From NCBI GenBank assembly GCA_030159075.1, contig BROG01000453.1, forward strand, positions 186,001 to 250,000: DNA of 64,000 nucleotides, given 5' to 3'. This DNA comes from Atrina japonica. Lineage: Eukaryota > Mollusca > Bivalvia > Pterioida > Pinnidae. A model generated the notes under the pieces. The model was given only the letters and a program-made list of their open reading frames with translations. It did no database searches and was not told the origin of the DNA. This document shows, in pieces, positions 42,830 to 55,736 of this stretch. Position 1 is the first letter of the stretch. Each line of letters begins with the position of its first letter. The translations under genes were made by a program, and so were the position numbers.

Positions 42830-44030
42830 GACAAAATCAGGGTCCAGGGCCATAAAACTATTTTCAGACATATTTTTTTACTCAACTTCAAAATTTTGCT
42901 CAAATCTTGAGAATTTTCTCAACTTGGGTAAAGTTGTGGACCATAAAGAAATTCTCAAGTTTCTTTTTCAAGTGATAAAAGAGCCGGCCTGGCTCAGTTG
43001 GTAGCACGTTCAACTCTTGATCATAAGGTTATGAGTTCAAGTCCAGCCGGCGGCAAGTTGTTTTCCTGTCCTTTAGATGAGACAGTAAAAACTGAGATCC
43101 CGTGTCACAGTATGTGTCGGCACGTTAAAGAACCCTCACTGCTCAATGGCCGTAAGTGCCAAGCATAGGCCAAAATTTGAAGCTCTTCACTAGTGTATGG
43201 TGACGTCTCTATATGAGTGAAAAATTCTTGCGTGGGACGTTAAACAACAACAAACAATCAAAAATACTTACCGGTAAGTACAGTCTGTAGCTGACTTAAG
43301 TAAATCTTTACAGCGGAGATGGTCGCCCCCTATGTTCGCCTCTTGATAAATAAACGCTAATGTCATTGTCGCCCTAGAGTATTATGGAACATGTTTTATC
43401 CTTTGGCTTTCGAAAACAACAAAATTACTATTATTTGAGCAAAATAGGTTTAGGGGACCAACACTTCTCTCCCTGTTGCTTTGTTTTGGCCATACGACGC
43501 TTGTTTAACATTAACAATAGGGACATTGTAAATTTAGTCCGGTACATGTACCCCAGTGTATGTCCCGAGTCATTTATCTTATTTAATGTACTTATACTAA
43601 TTTACTTGTATATGGAATACCATTTATAATATACATAATACATATTATATGCATAAATTACTGATTTTGGTCATGTATTGGCATTTTGCATTTTTAATGT
43701 TTTAAAAAAGGTTTAAATCTACTCCCCTTTTCATTCCACAAAACATGTTGCCTATTTGATTTTTAACACGTTTTATACTCCTTTGTTGGTTATTAAATAA
43801 TTAATCATAGATCATAGTTACAATAATGTTCAAACATTGAAGTTATGTGAATCTGGACATAAATTGGGACATATGTCCTGGACAAGATTTACACTACCCC
43901 TTGATAATCTTACCTCAGTTGAGAAAATTATAAAGTCGTTTTATGAGTTCTTAAATTCTTAACTTTTGAGAACAAATTTTGTCCCAGAATTTTCCTTGTT
44001 TATTGTCTCGGCCCTCAGGCCCTGAACTAT
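42830..44030. repeat. Dispersed repeat, paired with 59240-59935, SINE-interrupted
   Basis: Shares GGGTAAAGTTGTGGAC, TGTAGCTGACTTAAGTAA, CCCCCTATGTTCGCCTC, TGTCATTGTCGCCCTAGAGT and CAGAATTTTCCTTGTTTAT with 59240-59935. The other copy lacks the SINE. Confidence 0.75.
42985..43262 (+). mobile_element. Full-length tRNA-derived SINE
   Basis: The head GCCTGGCTCAGTTGGTAGCA (A box) and GAGTTCAAGTCC (B box) is followed by the body GTGTCGGCACGTTAAAGAAC with CTCACTGCTCAATGGCC. The 3' end is GAGTGAAAAATTCTTGCGTG then GGACGTTAAACAACAAC. Same family as 19895-20165. Its start and stop coincide with a gap in the paralogous sequence near 59400. Confidence 0.85.
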
Positions 44031-44689
44031 AGTGGAGGAGAGCAACATCAGGACATGAGTTCTTATTGGGTGGAATACGGTATATGACTTCCATAAACTT
44101 GTCTGTTAATCATTGTAAAATAAAGGTTATACAAAGTTGAAAAGAATTGGCTAAGTGGTATCCTTAGAAGAAGATGAAATTTTTAAAAAAAATTCTGCAT
44201 GACATACACCCATATAGATGGCAATATATTTCAATGGGTCACCTAATTCAACCAGATGACCCAGTAACAAATCAGGTTAATTCTAAAACTAAACCCAATA
44301 TGTGGTCCTAATCATAAAGCCTGAAATTATACAAAATAAATCCTGAAAAATTATTCAGTGGCAACTCATTCAATAAAATAATGTTTCAATTACCGGAATA
44401 TTAAAATGAGCAACTTTCAACACTGAACAGATACACAGAATTAACATTGTATTACAGTAAATACTTCAGTCATACATGTACATACAAGGTGTAATTAAAC
44501 TTAATGTTCAGGGAAATAATGGATTTCTGGATTCTTTTTTTAACTTCCTTATTCTATGTAATGTGTTTTTATATTGAAAATGCCATTTACAGAAAAAGTC
44601 TGAAATTAAATTAACTGTAGACTGGGAAGAGAAGTCAAGAATGTTATAAGTCTGTTACAGTCTAATGCCAGAGGAATATGGCTTCTTGT
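44031..44689. other. AT-rich non-coding stretch
   Basis: Nothing recognisable. Confidence 0.5.
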
Positions 44690-45040
44690 AATGTACCTTG
44701 CTTAGAACCACAATTGTAATGTACCTTGCTTAGAATCAAAGTTGCAATGTAATCACAGTTGTAATGTTCCTAATGCTTAGAATCATAGTTGTAATGTACT
44801 TTACTTAGAATCACAGTTGTACCTTGCTTAGAATCACAGTTGTACCTTGCTTAGAATCACAGTTGTACCTTGCTTAGAATCACAGTTGTACCTTACTTAG
44901 AATCACAGTTGTACCTTACTTAGAATCACAGTTGTACCTTGCTTAGAATCACAGTTGTACCTTACTTAGAATCACAGTTGTACCTTACTTAGAATCACAG
45001 TTGTACCTTGCTTAGAATCACAGTTGTACTGTACCTCGCT
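44690..45040. repeat. 23-bp tandem repeat
   Basis: Unit GTACCTTGCTTAGAATCACA plus GTT (23 bp), well conserved from about 44815 to 45030, more diverged to the left. Confidence 0.9.
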
Positions 45041-46275
45041 TAAAGCTACACTTAGGACTCTACAAATGTACCATGCTTAGAGTCACAGTTAGAGCTCTAC
45101 AAATGTACCATGCTTAGAGTCACAGTTAGAGCTCTAGTAATGTACCTTGCTTAGAGTCACAGTTAGAGCTCTAGTAATGTACCTTGCTTAGAGTCACAGT
45201 TAGAGCTCTTAATGTACCATGCTTAGAGTCACAGTTAGAGCAGTAATGTACCATGCTTAGAGTCCTCAGTTAGAGCTCTAGTAATGTACACTTAGAGTCA
45301 CAGTTAGAGCTCTAGTAATGTACCATGCTTAGAGTCACAGTTAGAGCTCTAGTAATGTACCATGCTTAGAGTCACAGTTAGAGCTCTAGTAATGTACCTT
45401 GCTTAGAGTCACAGTTAGAGCTCTAGTAATGTACCATGCTTAGAGTGTTAGAGCTCTAGTAATGTACCATGCTTAGAGTCACAGTTAGAGCTCTAGTAAT
45501 GTACCTTGCTTAGAGTCACAGTTAGAGCTCTAGTAATGTACCATTGCTTAGAGTCACAGTTAGAGCTCTAGTAATGTACCATGCTTAGAGTCACAGTTAG
45601 AGCTCTAGTAATGTACCTTGCTTAGAGTCACAGTTAGAGCTCTAGTAATGTACCATGCTTAGAGTCACAGTTAGAGCTCTAGTAATGTACCATGCTTAGA
45701 GTCACAGTTAGAGCTCTAGTAATGTACCTTGCTTAGAGTCACAGTTAGAGCTCTAGTAATGTATCTTGCTTAGAGTCACAGTTAGAGCTCTCCATGCTTA
45801 GAGTCACAGTTAGAGCTCTAGTAATGTACCTTGCTTAGAGTCACAGTTAGAGCTCTAGTAATGTACCTTGCTTAGAGTCACAGTTAGAGCTCTAGTAATG
45901 TACCTTGCTTAGAGTCACAGTTAGAGCTCTAGTGATGTACCATGCTTAGAGTCACAGTTAGAGCTCTAGTAATGTACCTTGCTTAGAGTCACAGTTAGAG
46001 CTCTAGTAATGTACCTTGCTTAGAGTCACAGTTAGAGCTCTAGTAATGTACCTTGCTTAGAGTCACAGTTAGAGCTCTAGTGATGTACCTTGCTTAGAGT
46101 CACAGTTAGAGCTCTAGTGATGTACCATGCTTAGAGTCACAGTTAGAGCTCTAGTAATGTACCTTGCTTAGAGTCACAGTTAGAGCTCTAGTAATGTACC
46201 ATGCTTAGAGTCACAGTTAGAGCTCTAGTAATGTACCTTGCTTAGAGTCACAGTTAGAGCTCTAGTAATGCAGCT
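45041..46275. repeat. 37-bp satellite derived from the 23-bp unit
   Basis: Unit AGAGCTCTAGTAAT (14 bp) plus GTACCTTGCTTAGAGTCACA and GTT (23 bp). About 33 copies, some missing pieces. The CTTGC/CATGC variants alternate irregularly. Confidence 0.95.
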
Positions 46276-46434
46276 TGCTTAGAATTAGAATTTTTCAGAT
46301 ATATGGTGGCGACCAGTTTTTATTGGTGGAGGATAGAACCAGTTTACAATGTACCCTTATAAGGTTCCAGCAGCACTCAAACCTGTGCTGACCAGAAGTG
46401 AGAGACTCCATGGTTCAAAGCGTGACCTTACTTA
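46276..46434 (-). mobile_element. SINE fragment, second family
   Basis: GGTGGCGACCAGTTTTTATT, then ACTCAAACCTGTGCTGACCA, then GACTCCATGGTTCAAAGCGT correspond to the minus-strand SINE at 24510-24740. The tRNA-like start is lost. Confidence 0.5.
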
Positions 46435-46771
46435 GAAGTTATACATTTAGATCTTGTAATACAGTTTGGGCTGATGTAATGACAGTGCCCTAGAAAATTA
46501 ATATGATGGAAAATAGGGGCGAGGAAATCCTATGCCCGACTTGTTACAGCTACCACCCAGACAAATGAATTTTATTAGGTTGGTTCTCCATGGGCAAGTG
46601 CATTATAAAGAAAAAAAAACATAAATCTAGAGTTCAAAGTCCTGTTAAAGTATTTTTGTATATAAACATTTGTCAGTAAATATTGGACAAGTAAAAATTT
46701 ATTTTGGGCAATCAATTTTTTTGCATTTACTTGCCCGCCGACAAGTGCATGAAAATGATATTTCCACACAC

Positions 46772-48803
46772 CTGGGTACCGTTTCACAAAGCTTTGTTAA
46801 TTTACGATCATTGCATCATTTTACGATCCATTTACGTGTAGTTCTACTTTCCTATTATGCCAGTTTCACAAAGGCCTCGTACAGGAATACTAAGTTGATC
46901 GCAAGTTACGCTCTGTAAAAATAGTAAATGGAACTCTTTAGTGTTTAACCAATGGTGATTAAGAGCGGCGTAGGGGGCACACGCCCTTTTAAACTGACTT
47001 TTTTATATAAGGAAATCAAATTTTAGTGTCTGGAAGACATAGCATGACCTCTCAGAAATTTTTGAATTAAAATATTTGCGTCATATATTGCTCTTGTAAC
47101 TGTTTAACTTATCAATCCCTGAGGTCACATTTAGACTCGCCCAAATCAATAACTAGTATGGTCTACTGTCATAATTCAGGAGTGAACAGGTTAATATTGT
47201 ATGTAAAATTATTATAATACTTTGATTCTAAATCTAGAAAACGCCTCTTGGATTTCAAATTTTAAAATTTCCAAAATTGATGAGCATACTCCCTCCATTT
47301 TCTGGACCCCCTCATGCGTTGCTTTTGTGAGATTTGTGTTTGCAGAAACAATGTTGGTATGTTCATGTACATGTAATGAGTCTGTCAATTTAATGCAATA
47401 TTTGGGATAAAAAACGAGTCACAATGTGATATTCAACATGCAGGGTTTTTAAAATTGAACATTACTGGAAAGCATACCCAGATGTGTATTGGGCAAATAA
47501 TATGGTGGTGTGCTTTCCTCATGGGGAAAGTCTAACCCGGGTTCGTTTTCGAGGGGGGGCCTATGCTACAACACCGGTCTGGAAACTAGAAAATATCCCA
47601 TTGGGTTTACGAATTTATAATTCCAAAATTTATCTAGGAAGCATACCCCAAACCCCCTATCACTTTGATTTCTGGTTAAATTATTATTGTATGAATGAAA
47701 TATTTTAGGGATAATTAGGTCATAATTGTCTGGAGACTACAGGGTCGCAATTATGTCCTGATTTTAAGTTACTTTTTTGCTGAATAAACCTTCTTTTGAA
47801 TCAGTGGGATTTATTAGCTGATTGATTTCCAAGCGTGTTTTCCCGTAATGGCACAGACAAATGTGTGTACGGGCTTCGAAATGTCAAATGTTCTGAAATA
47901 TGCATAAAACCCAATCCCCTAACAAAATTATTCCTTATAATAAATTCAACAATTAATCTTTATTGTGCACATTGACCGAAGTGGAATTCACACGGTTGCA
48001 CAGCTATGGTGCACCCCCTAAAGTTCACAAAATAAGTGCAAAACCTTTAACTGTTTCTATCAAAAGAGGAAAAATTAACACAATTTCCCCAAAATGTTCT
48101 TTCCTTGCTCCACACATTCGGCAAAGATATTCTTATTGTTTGGTATCAAGCCTATAATCTTTTTCGTGACAAGAAACACAAACGAGTTGGTTGGATTGAA
48201 AATAAATGATTTCATCTATTCAATTTTGCGAAAACAAAATTAAATAATCCACCAATAATTCTATTTTTGTTGGTAGATGAATATTTTTAAAATATTTTTG
48301 ATGTACGTGTTCACAAATATTTTATCATTTGTGAATTTCCCCAACCTTATTATTATACATGTTCCAATGAGGTTTGTAGCATGTACAGCTTTTTAAATAC
48401 AACAATTTCTTACATATCCTTGGTATGGTCCAGCTTGTACAGTACCATTAATGGAATTTAGAAGGAATAAAAAGAAATGTCAGTGAATCCTAAAATAAAT
48501 TTGGCTAGAGCCTAACATTTTTTTCTTTAGGAAGCTAGTTCAATTTCAGTTTTAGCATAATAATGATTCTGATCAAAATTCCTGAATCCAAGAATCCCTG
48601 GGTCTAATTAATCTCTGAAACGCAACGCTACAATCAAGATACAACTGGTTATAGCTGTAGTAAGTTACGCCAGGATTTACATTTTATTTACGATCATCTT
48701 TACTTACGACGGCTTTGTGAAAAGCTGTAAAACCAAAGATTTATCTATGATAGATGTGCGACAGCACATAGACTTAAGAAGGCTTTGTGAAACGATGCCC
48801 TGG
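46772..48803. mobile_element. Possible ~2-kb TIR element, GTTTCACAAAG ends
   Basis: Left CCTGGGTACCGTTTCACAAAG-type end and right CTTTGTGAAACGATGCCCTGG-type end are inverted repeats (about 17 of 21 match). Each is followed by further CACAAAG and TTACGATC copies, such as at 46805-46870 and 48665-48720. The interior has no recognisable gene. It could instead be two smaller copies in opposite orientation. Confidence 0.4.
47104..47194. mobile_element. ~90-bp palindromic TTAA element, copy
   Basis: TTAACTTATCAATCCCTGA on the left, TTCAGGAGTGAACAGGTTAA on the right. More diverged than the 42.3-kb copy. Confidence 0.6.
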
Positions 48804-49104
48804 ATAGCATAGATAAATAATACATATACAGGGACATTCTTCCCAGGAAACTCAACATAAAAATCATTTTTGACATAAAGCCATATGTAATTCTCACTTT
48901 TCAAATAACAATTGAAATTAATATCATCATCTAATAAAAAAGATAAAACCATTAGATCGCCTACTTCACTTTTCATACTTAAAACCATTAAGGCTAATTT
49001 TCCTCTGAAAAAGACAGATAGAAGCTTTCAACACTTTACCATTGAAAGACGGACACCAGGGCATAGATATAGATTTAACTTAAGTTATAAGTATAAAAAC
49101 AGAT

Positions 49105-49423
49105 AAATGAATAAAAAAATAAGTGTTCAGTGTTCACATAAAAACAGAAATGGCATGCTCAAGTACATGTTCATGTTGGTATTTATTAATGTACCAACGG
49201 CCCGTAAAATACTTTATCATCTAGGAAATTTGTTATGATCTTTATTGAAGTTTTAAGGTTTGGCTTTTGGGTATATGATATATTTTGGCAGATTTAAAGT
49301 TGACTGATATGTGGTTCCACTTTCATCTCCATTTGAAAGTTAACAAGTTTGTGTCTTGAGCTATTATACTCTGATTGAAACAGATATCAATCTGTTCTCT
49401 CTCTCTCTGATATATATATATAT

Positions 49424-49486
<63 letters not shown>

Positions 49487-51128
49487 TTTTGTTTTTTTGT
49501 TGGTTTTTCAGATTCTCACTAAAGGATTTATCAGCAAACACAGCCATAAATTTATAAGATATCAGTAAGTTATTCCTGACGCATACCTCGGCAGCTTTAA
49601 ACATTTACATAATTTTAAAATTCCATTGGAATTTTGGTATATCAACAAGAACTTTAATTGCAAATGTTAAGGAGCCTTGCTACAGATATACTGTATGACA
49701 GCTAGACTGCTTTTTATCAAAATTTTTATTTCATTTTGTTTTATGAATGCAGTTGTTTTTGGTTTTTTTTTACCTGAGTTAAATGTCAAACATGAAAATA
49801 ATTTCAATTTTACAGAAGTGACCAAGTTTTACAGTGGCAGGGATTTTTCACACTCTTGGTAATGGCACCTGGGCCATTTGAAATGGGAATTTCAAAAACA
49901 TTTCTTTGAATTTGGAAATCTAAAACCACACTAAAATGTTTGAAATACAAGAATCTCTTCAAATTTATTGTCATTTGACATCAATTGGGAAATTTTAACT
50001 GCAAATTGCGAAAATATGCATTTTTTTTTTTTGCATTGAGAATGGTGCCTTATTTTTCGGGCCCCAAAGATAAGATGAAAAATCAATGAATGGAAAAGCA
50101 AATTCATTTCTATTGTAGCTGGGAAGAGATTGTTTGCCTTTTACATGTAAACCAACCAACATAATCAGAAAAAATCCTAATTTTTTAGCTTTATTTTAAT
50201 TTGTAAAAATCAAACCCACTATGGATCTCATAGATACAAAGCTTCATACCAATTGTGATTAAAATTTGATGAACAAACGGAAGACAGTTTTGAAGATTTT
50301 AAAGGACTGTAACTCTGGAAATTTTTTACCAAACCTTAATAATAATCAAAGTCTTTCTAATTTGCATTGACGTAAAGCTGCAAACCAAGGTGAAAATTTG
50401 ATCAGAGAAACTTCAGTTATTTGTTGGAAACCAAATGGTTGCATATTGACAAATAAAAAACAAAATGTCCTCCATCCTAAACCTTCGATCTGCGGGGAAT
50501 AAAAAATAAAATTAATAAAAGCTAGGTCAAGTAAACTTCACATTACTCATACAATTCAATTTACAGAAAATGGCAAATAAGGTTACATTGGAAATTTTCC
50601 AACATGATTCCATGTGAACGCTGACACTGATATTACTCATAATAATGAAAGACACACGATCCTAAACCGTTAAAGTCTATCAAGTTATATCATGTTTCTC
50701 TCCAATTTCACGGTCCATTAAACAAAATTAAAATACTATTCAAACAGTTTTTTTCACATGTCAAAGGATTTTATTTTCTTCCTCCCTTATGATCTGAAAG
50801 TTATATCGCTGAATTAGTTCGGAGGCGGATATTTATTACTTGACACTAAATTTAGTAAAATTTATACAACACAAATGACATAATAAAACTGTATGCCGGA
50901 CATGTTTGTTTTTCTATCTATTCCTTATTTTTTCATCTCACATACAGAATTTCACACTTGTATGAAAATGTTACCAGCTTCAGGTGATGCAGGGTTCAAA
51001 GGTACCAATAATCTGTCAGTCCAAGACTAGTAACTCAGATGCAGCAGACTAGCCAAGGTGGTACTTCAACTAGTCTGGTTCAGTACATGTAGTAGTAAAT
51101 CTATATAAACATTACAATATAAATATGT
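49105..51128. other. Non-coding stretch with a TA microsatellite
   Basis: (TA)n lies at 49411-49478. The rest is AT-rich with poly-T runs and no supported gene. Confidence 0.55.
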
Positions 51129-51720
51129 TTAAAGTGATATGACCTGTCGTAGGTCCAATATTCTACATGCCCATTTTATGTAATATTTTATCTCATATAT
51201 ATCCCAAAGAGACCATCTAATGGTTAGAATAACAAATGCATGTGTATAATTGCAAAAATCTTGCCATACATAACCCATAATATCAGTTGTTTGTCTGCCA
51301 TTACTTTGAGTATTGCAAATTAACTTTTGGATAATTTTTACAAAGATTGCCTAGTGTCCAATAAACACATGCTATTTGCAGTTGATATACATTCTATTCT
51401 TATTACCCTTTGGGTTTATTTTTTGTACATGATCATTTCATACCTAAATCAGGCAAAGTTGGTTTTTTTCATCATTTCAAAACATCTGTTTCTGAAATTG
51501 TCCATGTGCCGGGTATATCGGGTGATCTCGACTCATTTTTAACTCGTCCCATCGCATTCTCTGCTTTATCATTCTTGATACATGATCATGAACTACCCAA
51601 ATCCACTGGATATGGAAGCATTATTGTAAACATGATGTACGCATACTTTTCACAGTTATATTGTTTTGATTTTGTCAACGTCAGCATTCAGGGTAACATT
51701 AAAGATAGGAAAAAATTATT

Positions 51721-52090
51721 TTAGTGACCCAATATATTTATACACATATTAAAATTACTTTAGTGACCTGATATATTTATACACATATTAAGTGACCTGA
51801 TATATTTATACACATATTAAAATTACTTTAGTGACCTGATATATTTATACACATATTAAAATTGCTTTAGTGACCTGATATATTTATACACATATTAAAA
51901 TTACTTTAGTGACCTGATATATTTATACACATATTAAAATTACTTTAGTGACCTGATATATTTATACACATATTAAAATTACTTTAGTGACCTGATATAT
52001 TTATACACATATTAAAATTACTTTAGTGACCTGATATATTTATACACTGACTTTATATTAAAATTACTTTAGTGACCTGATATATTTATT
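51721..52090. repeat. 39-bp tandem repeat inside copy C
   Basis: Unit GACCTGATATATTTATACAC plus ATATTAAAATTACTTTAGT, about nine copies with one shortened. Copy A has the corresponding region only once (ATATATCAGGTCACTAAAAG near 9381). Confidence 0.95.
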
Positions 52091-52099
52091 TATATATGT

Positions 52100-52480
52100 A
52101 ATGTCAATGTTCCACAAAAGTTTTGTTTACGACTACTCTGTTTCAATAAGTGAAATGTTGAGTTGCCTGTTCCGTGGCAGTTGTTGAGACGTCTGTACCA
52201 TATATGATGAGGATTTGTTCCTCGTGTATTTCATTTTAATTTGCCAGTGGACTCATGACAGGTGTGACCGGTCGACAGGGGATGCTTACTCCTCCATGGC
52301 ACCTGATCCCACCTTTCGATTTCAAGAGGTCCATGTTTGTCCATTTTTTAGCACATTTATACCTATATCCTGGACATCCTAATGATTTATACCTAGTTAT
52401 CTGAGACTTTTTTATATTCATCCGATTTTCTTCAGGTATTTGAAATAGTGTTGAAAAGCATATATATTTTACATAATACA
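52100..52480. repeat. Dispersed repeat, paired with 17821-18180
   Basis: Same family: GTTGAGACGTCTGTACCATA, GGTGTGACCGGTCGACAGGG, GCACCTGATCCCACCTTTCG. Located inside copy C. Confidence 0.7.
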
Positions 52481-53040
52481 TGTACTATCCAATAAAAACG
52501 ACCTGTATCTTAAAAGGAAATATAAAACACACAAAATCCACTGACTTTAACATAGTCTGAGTGCGTAAATGACCGAGATCCCCCTAACTGAATTACGAAG
52601 TACATTTGATATGGCGAAAGAGTTTATCTGAAAGGTTATTGCATACGGAAATACAGCTGGATTTTTTAAGGTACGGGAAAACTTAAATTCTAATAAAACA
52701 AATAACTTGGAAAAGAAGATCTTTTAAAACGTTTCATGTGTTTGACAATGTATTTGAACACACATTTTACCATATTCTCTACTATATGTCAGGGAACAAA
52801 AAAAATCATTGTGAAAGCTTATATTGCTTTAATGTGTATGTACACTAAACACAAGAATTACCAGCATCGCTGATTGGTCAGTTCCATGTCAATTAGGACT
52901 AAGACTTAGGATTTGGGACTTACAACTTTTCGTAAAATGGGCCCCTGCCCCTTAACTTTATTCCTCAACTCAACATGTGATAGTTGCTTTGATCCAAGAG
53001 AATATACAAACAAAAGCACAAAAATAGATAACTTAGTAAA

Positions 53041-53197
53041 ACTACCAATTTGATCACTCTGGTATAGATTCTGTAAATGTGTACCAATTTGATCACTATG
53101 GTATAGATTCTGTAAATGTGTGTCAATTTGATCACTCTGGTATAGATTCTGTAAATGTGTACAAATTTGATCACTCTTGTATAGATTCTGTAAATGG
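53041..53197. repeat. 39-bp tandem repeat, clean block
   Basis: Unit ACCAATTTGATCACTCTGGT plus ATAGATTCTGTAAATGTGT, four copies. Same unit as the large disturbed block at 55737-59130. Confidence 0.9.
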
Positions 53198-55319
53198 AAA
53201 AACACCAGCTTTGTTTACAACATGGGCGCAGACATTTTGGACACCCAAAGTTGTGCGGAGGGTAAAATGAGCCCAGAGATCTGATTGGTCATTAAATGAA
53301 AAAATTAGTTTTGCCATTAATAAGTGAAATAAAGGTGATAAAAAAGATACATGAATATTGGTAGTAATTTGGAAATTACAGGGTTGACGGTTGAAAATTG
53401 AAAGGGAGGGGTCATATGAGAATAGATATTTTCCTTTGGTGCGGAATACTACGAGTTGTAAACAGGTGAAAATTTGAAGTAAAAATGCAATGGCAACCTA
53501 TACTTTTGATTGCAAATTTTGTTATCAAAAATATTGATCTTTCACCACAGGGTACTTATTTGACCCAGATATAATAAACATGGGAGTGACAGTGACCTGA
53601 AGTTTTGTAAATTAGCATTGAGGCCTATGGGAAAACATTTGGTGGTGTCTGTCCTATAGAGAAATTCACATTTGACACATGTAGGCTGGATGAAGCCTTA
53701 AAATAAGTCATTTCTCTGATTTTTATCACCTAAATTGCGATTCATTCACTTTTACTCATACTTTTAAACAGATATGAGGGTCTCTATGAAATGGGGCACC
53801 TGTTGGGGGTCCACAAGGTGCAAATTTAATAGGTGTGCTGCCTCTACACACATTATTATGCATTTGTTGCATATTGAGATCTCTTAATTTTTATCTGTAT
53901 GTTTTATATTACACCTTAGGAACTAATATTTTATCATTTATTGGTCAAAATTCCATCTGTACTTGGAAAATTCAAGTATACCCCCACCCTCTCCTACAAA
54001 CATGCACATGTTCTTTTATAAAAAAAATCATATAGTTATGGTTATGCATAGTGACTAATTTTAGCAAAATATTTTGGAAATGATGTTTCTATTGTAAATT
54101 TTAACTCATTTGAATTAAAATCATACCTTTTTGAGGTAAAGACTGGTTGATTTTCTTCTTTTGAGGGCAAAATCTACATATTAGACCATGTCATTTTACT
54201 CATGCAGTGTATTTTGTACCTTTAGTTGTATATATGTACTGTATCTGAAGGGGTAAAAACCATCTCATTTTAAGAAAATTGTATTAAACTGCATTTTAGC
54301 ATTTAAGTCTCATCAGTAAAATATTTCATCATGCCATATACACTGTAAACAGTATAAAAATTAAATTAACCCCCCCCCCCCCCTTTATGCTGATCTGTAC
54401 ACAAGAATTTCCATATTGTGGTTAGGTCATATTGTGTTAAATTTGGGTAATAGATAATTTGTAAATAAAAAATTTCTTTAGAAATAGGGCGTTTTAACAT
54501 TTTTTTCATAATCTATCAACATTTTAACCTGTAGAAGGAATATTTCAATTTCTTAAATCCAGGAAATGTTGTCCAATAAGAGATTTTTATCTAATTATCA
54601 TACTCAAGTACCTGTAAAGATAATTATAAAGTATCAATTATATTTTTTTCTGTATTAACTCATCTAATATTCATTCAAGTTGCATGTGTTCATAAGTTTT
54701 CTAAATTTTCAGTCATGCATATTTTGTTTGAATCACCTTTTTTTCACTGAAAACTCCCACCCCCCCCCCCACCCCCCCCCCCCCTTTCCAGCAAATGTCA
54801 CTTAACACTCTGTTGGGGTCATACCAGACAAAAAATAACACCTGATATTGACTTTTACTGGTTTCAAAACTTAGTATAATTAAAATTTAACTTAGTTTTT
54901 CATCTGAAACAGAACTAACATATACATATCCTTTTAAAAGCAATTTGACTGTCATGCATCATTTTTAAAAAATCTGCATTACTTACATTGACTGTAATTA
55001 AGGGATGAAACAAAACATTTGCACCATATTTTATATAAATGTCAGTCTATTGAATTGTATGTAAGGGTCAGAAGTTTTCACTTTTATTATCTGCCCTCTC
55101 AATATTTATGATTACAAAATGACATGGTTTATAATGAAATTCTTCTTTACTTCTGGTGATTCCTGCTCATTAATCCAAATTTTAAGTTTTGTGGATGAAA
55201 CTTTTTCCATTAAAACCCTTATGGACATGGTCAATATTGGTAAATAAATGAAATTCAAAATAATGAAGTATATTTTATTATGAAAATCATGAAAAACAGA
55301 CAATCATATAATGTCTATT
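53198..55319. other. Non-coding stretch with poly-C runs
   Basis: C-runs lie near 54370-54383 and 54760-54784. The part 53198-53660 is the source sequence whose pieces reappear at 55420-55730 and 56440-57090. No gene seen. Confidence 0.55.
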
Positions 55320-55419
55320 TGAAATGTGTGTGTACTGTGTTCTCTTCAGGTTGGGTTCCCATCCCCATTATTAAGGGGGCCCAGAAGATTTTGCAAAATA
55401 CATTTTTGGCTTTTAAATT

Positions 55420-55736
55420 ATAGGAAAAACACCAGCTTTGTGCAACTGGGCGCAGACATTTTGGACACCCTTGTCAGGGTAAAATGCAGCGATCTGATTG
55501 GTCATTAAATGATATACAAAATGACATGGTTTACATGAATATTGGTAGTACTTTTTAAGGGTTGAGCTTCAGAAAGGGATTCATATGAGAATAGATTACT
55601 TTGGTGCGGAATACTGGAGTTGCCTAATTTTCCATGCAACCTATACTTTTGATTGCATTCAAAAAAGCACATGATTTGACCCAATATAATAAACATGGGA
55701 GTTAAGTTTTTTTGTGAGGCCTATGGGAAAAATGGT
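55420..55736. repeat. Shortened, indel-rich copy of 53198-53640
   Basis: Runs through GCGCAGACATTTTGGACACC, AGCGATCTGATTGGTCATTA, GAGAATAGATT, TTGGTGCGGAATACT and GCCTATGGGAAAA in the same order as 53225-53635, with many segments of 5-40 bases missing. Confidence 0.7.

Larger units (their letters stand above)
51129..52832 (+). mobile_element. TTAA-flanked TIR element, copy C (long)
   Basis: Left TTAAAGTGATATGACCTGTC (51129), right end read inward TTAAAGCAATATAAGCTTTC (52832). 1704 bp. It shares ATGCCCATTTTATGTAATAT, AGAGACCATCTAATGGTTAG and ACTATATGTCAGGGAACAAA with copies A and B. It carries a 39-bp array (51721-52090) and a copy of the 17.8-kb dispersed repeat (52100-52480), which explain its length. 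No transposase. Confidence 0.8.
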
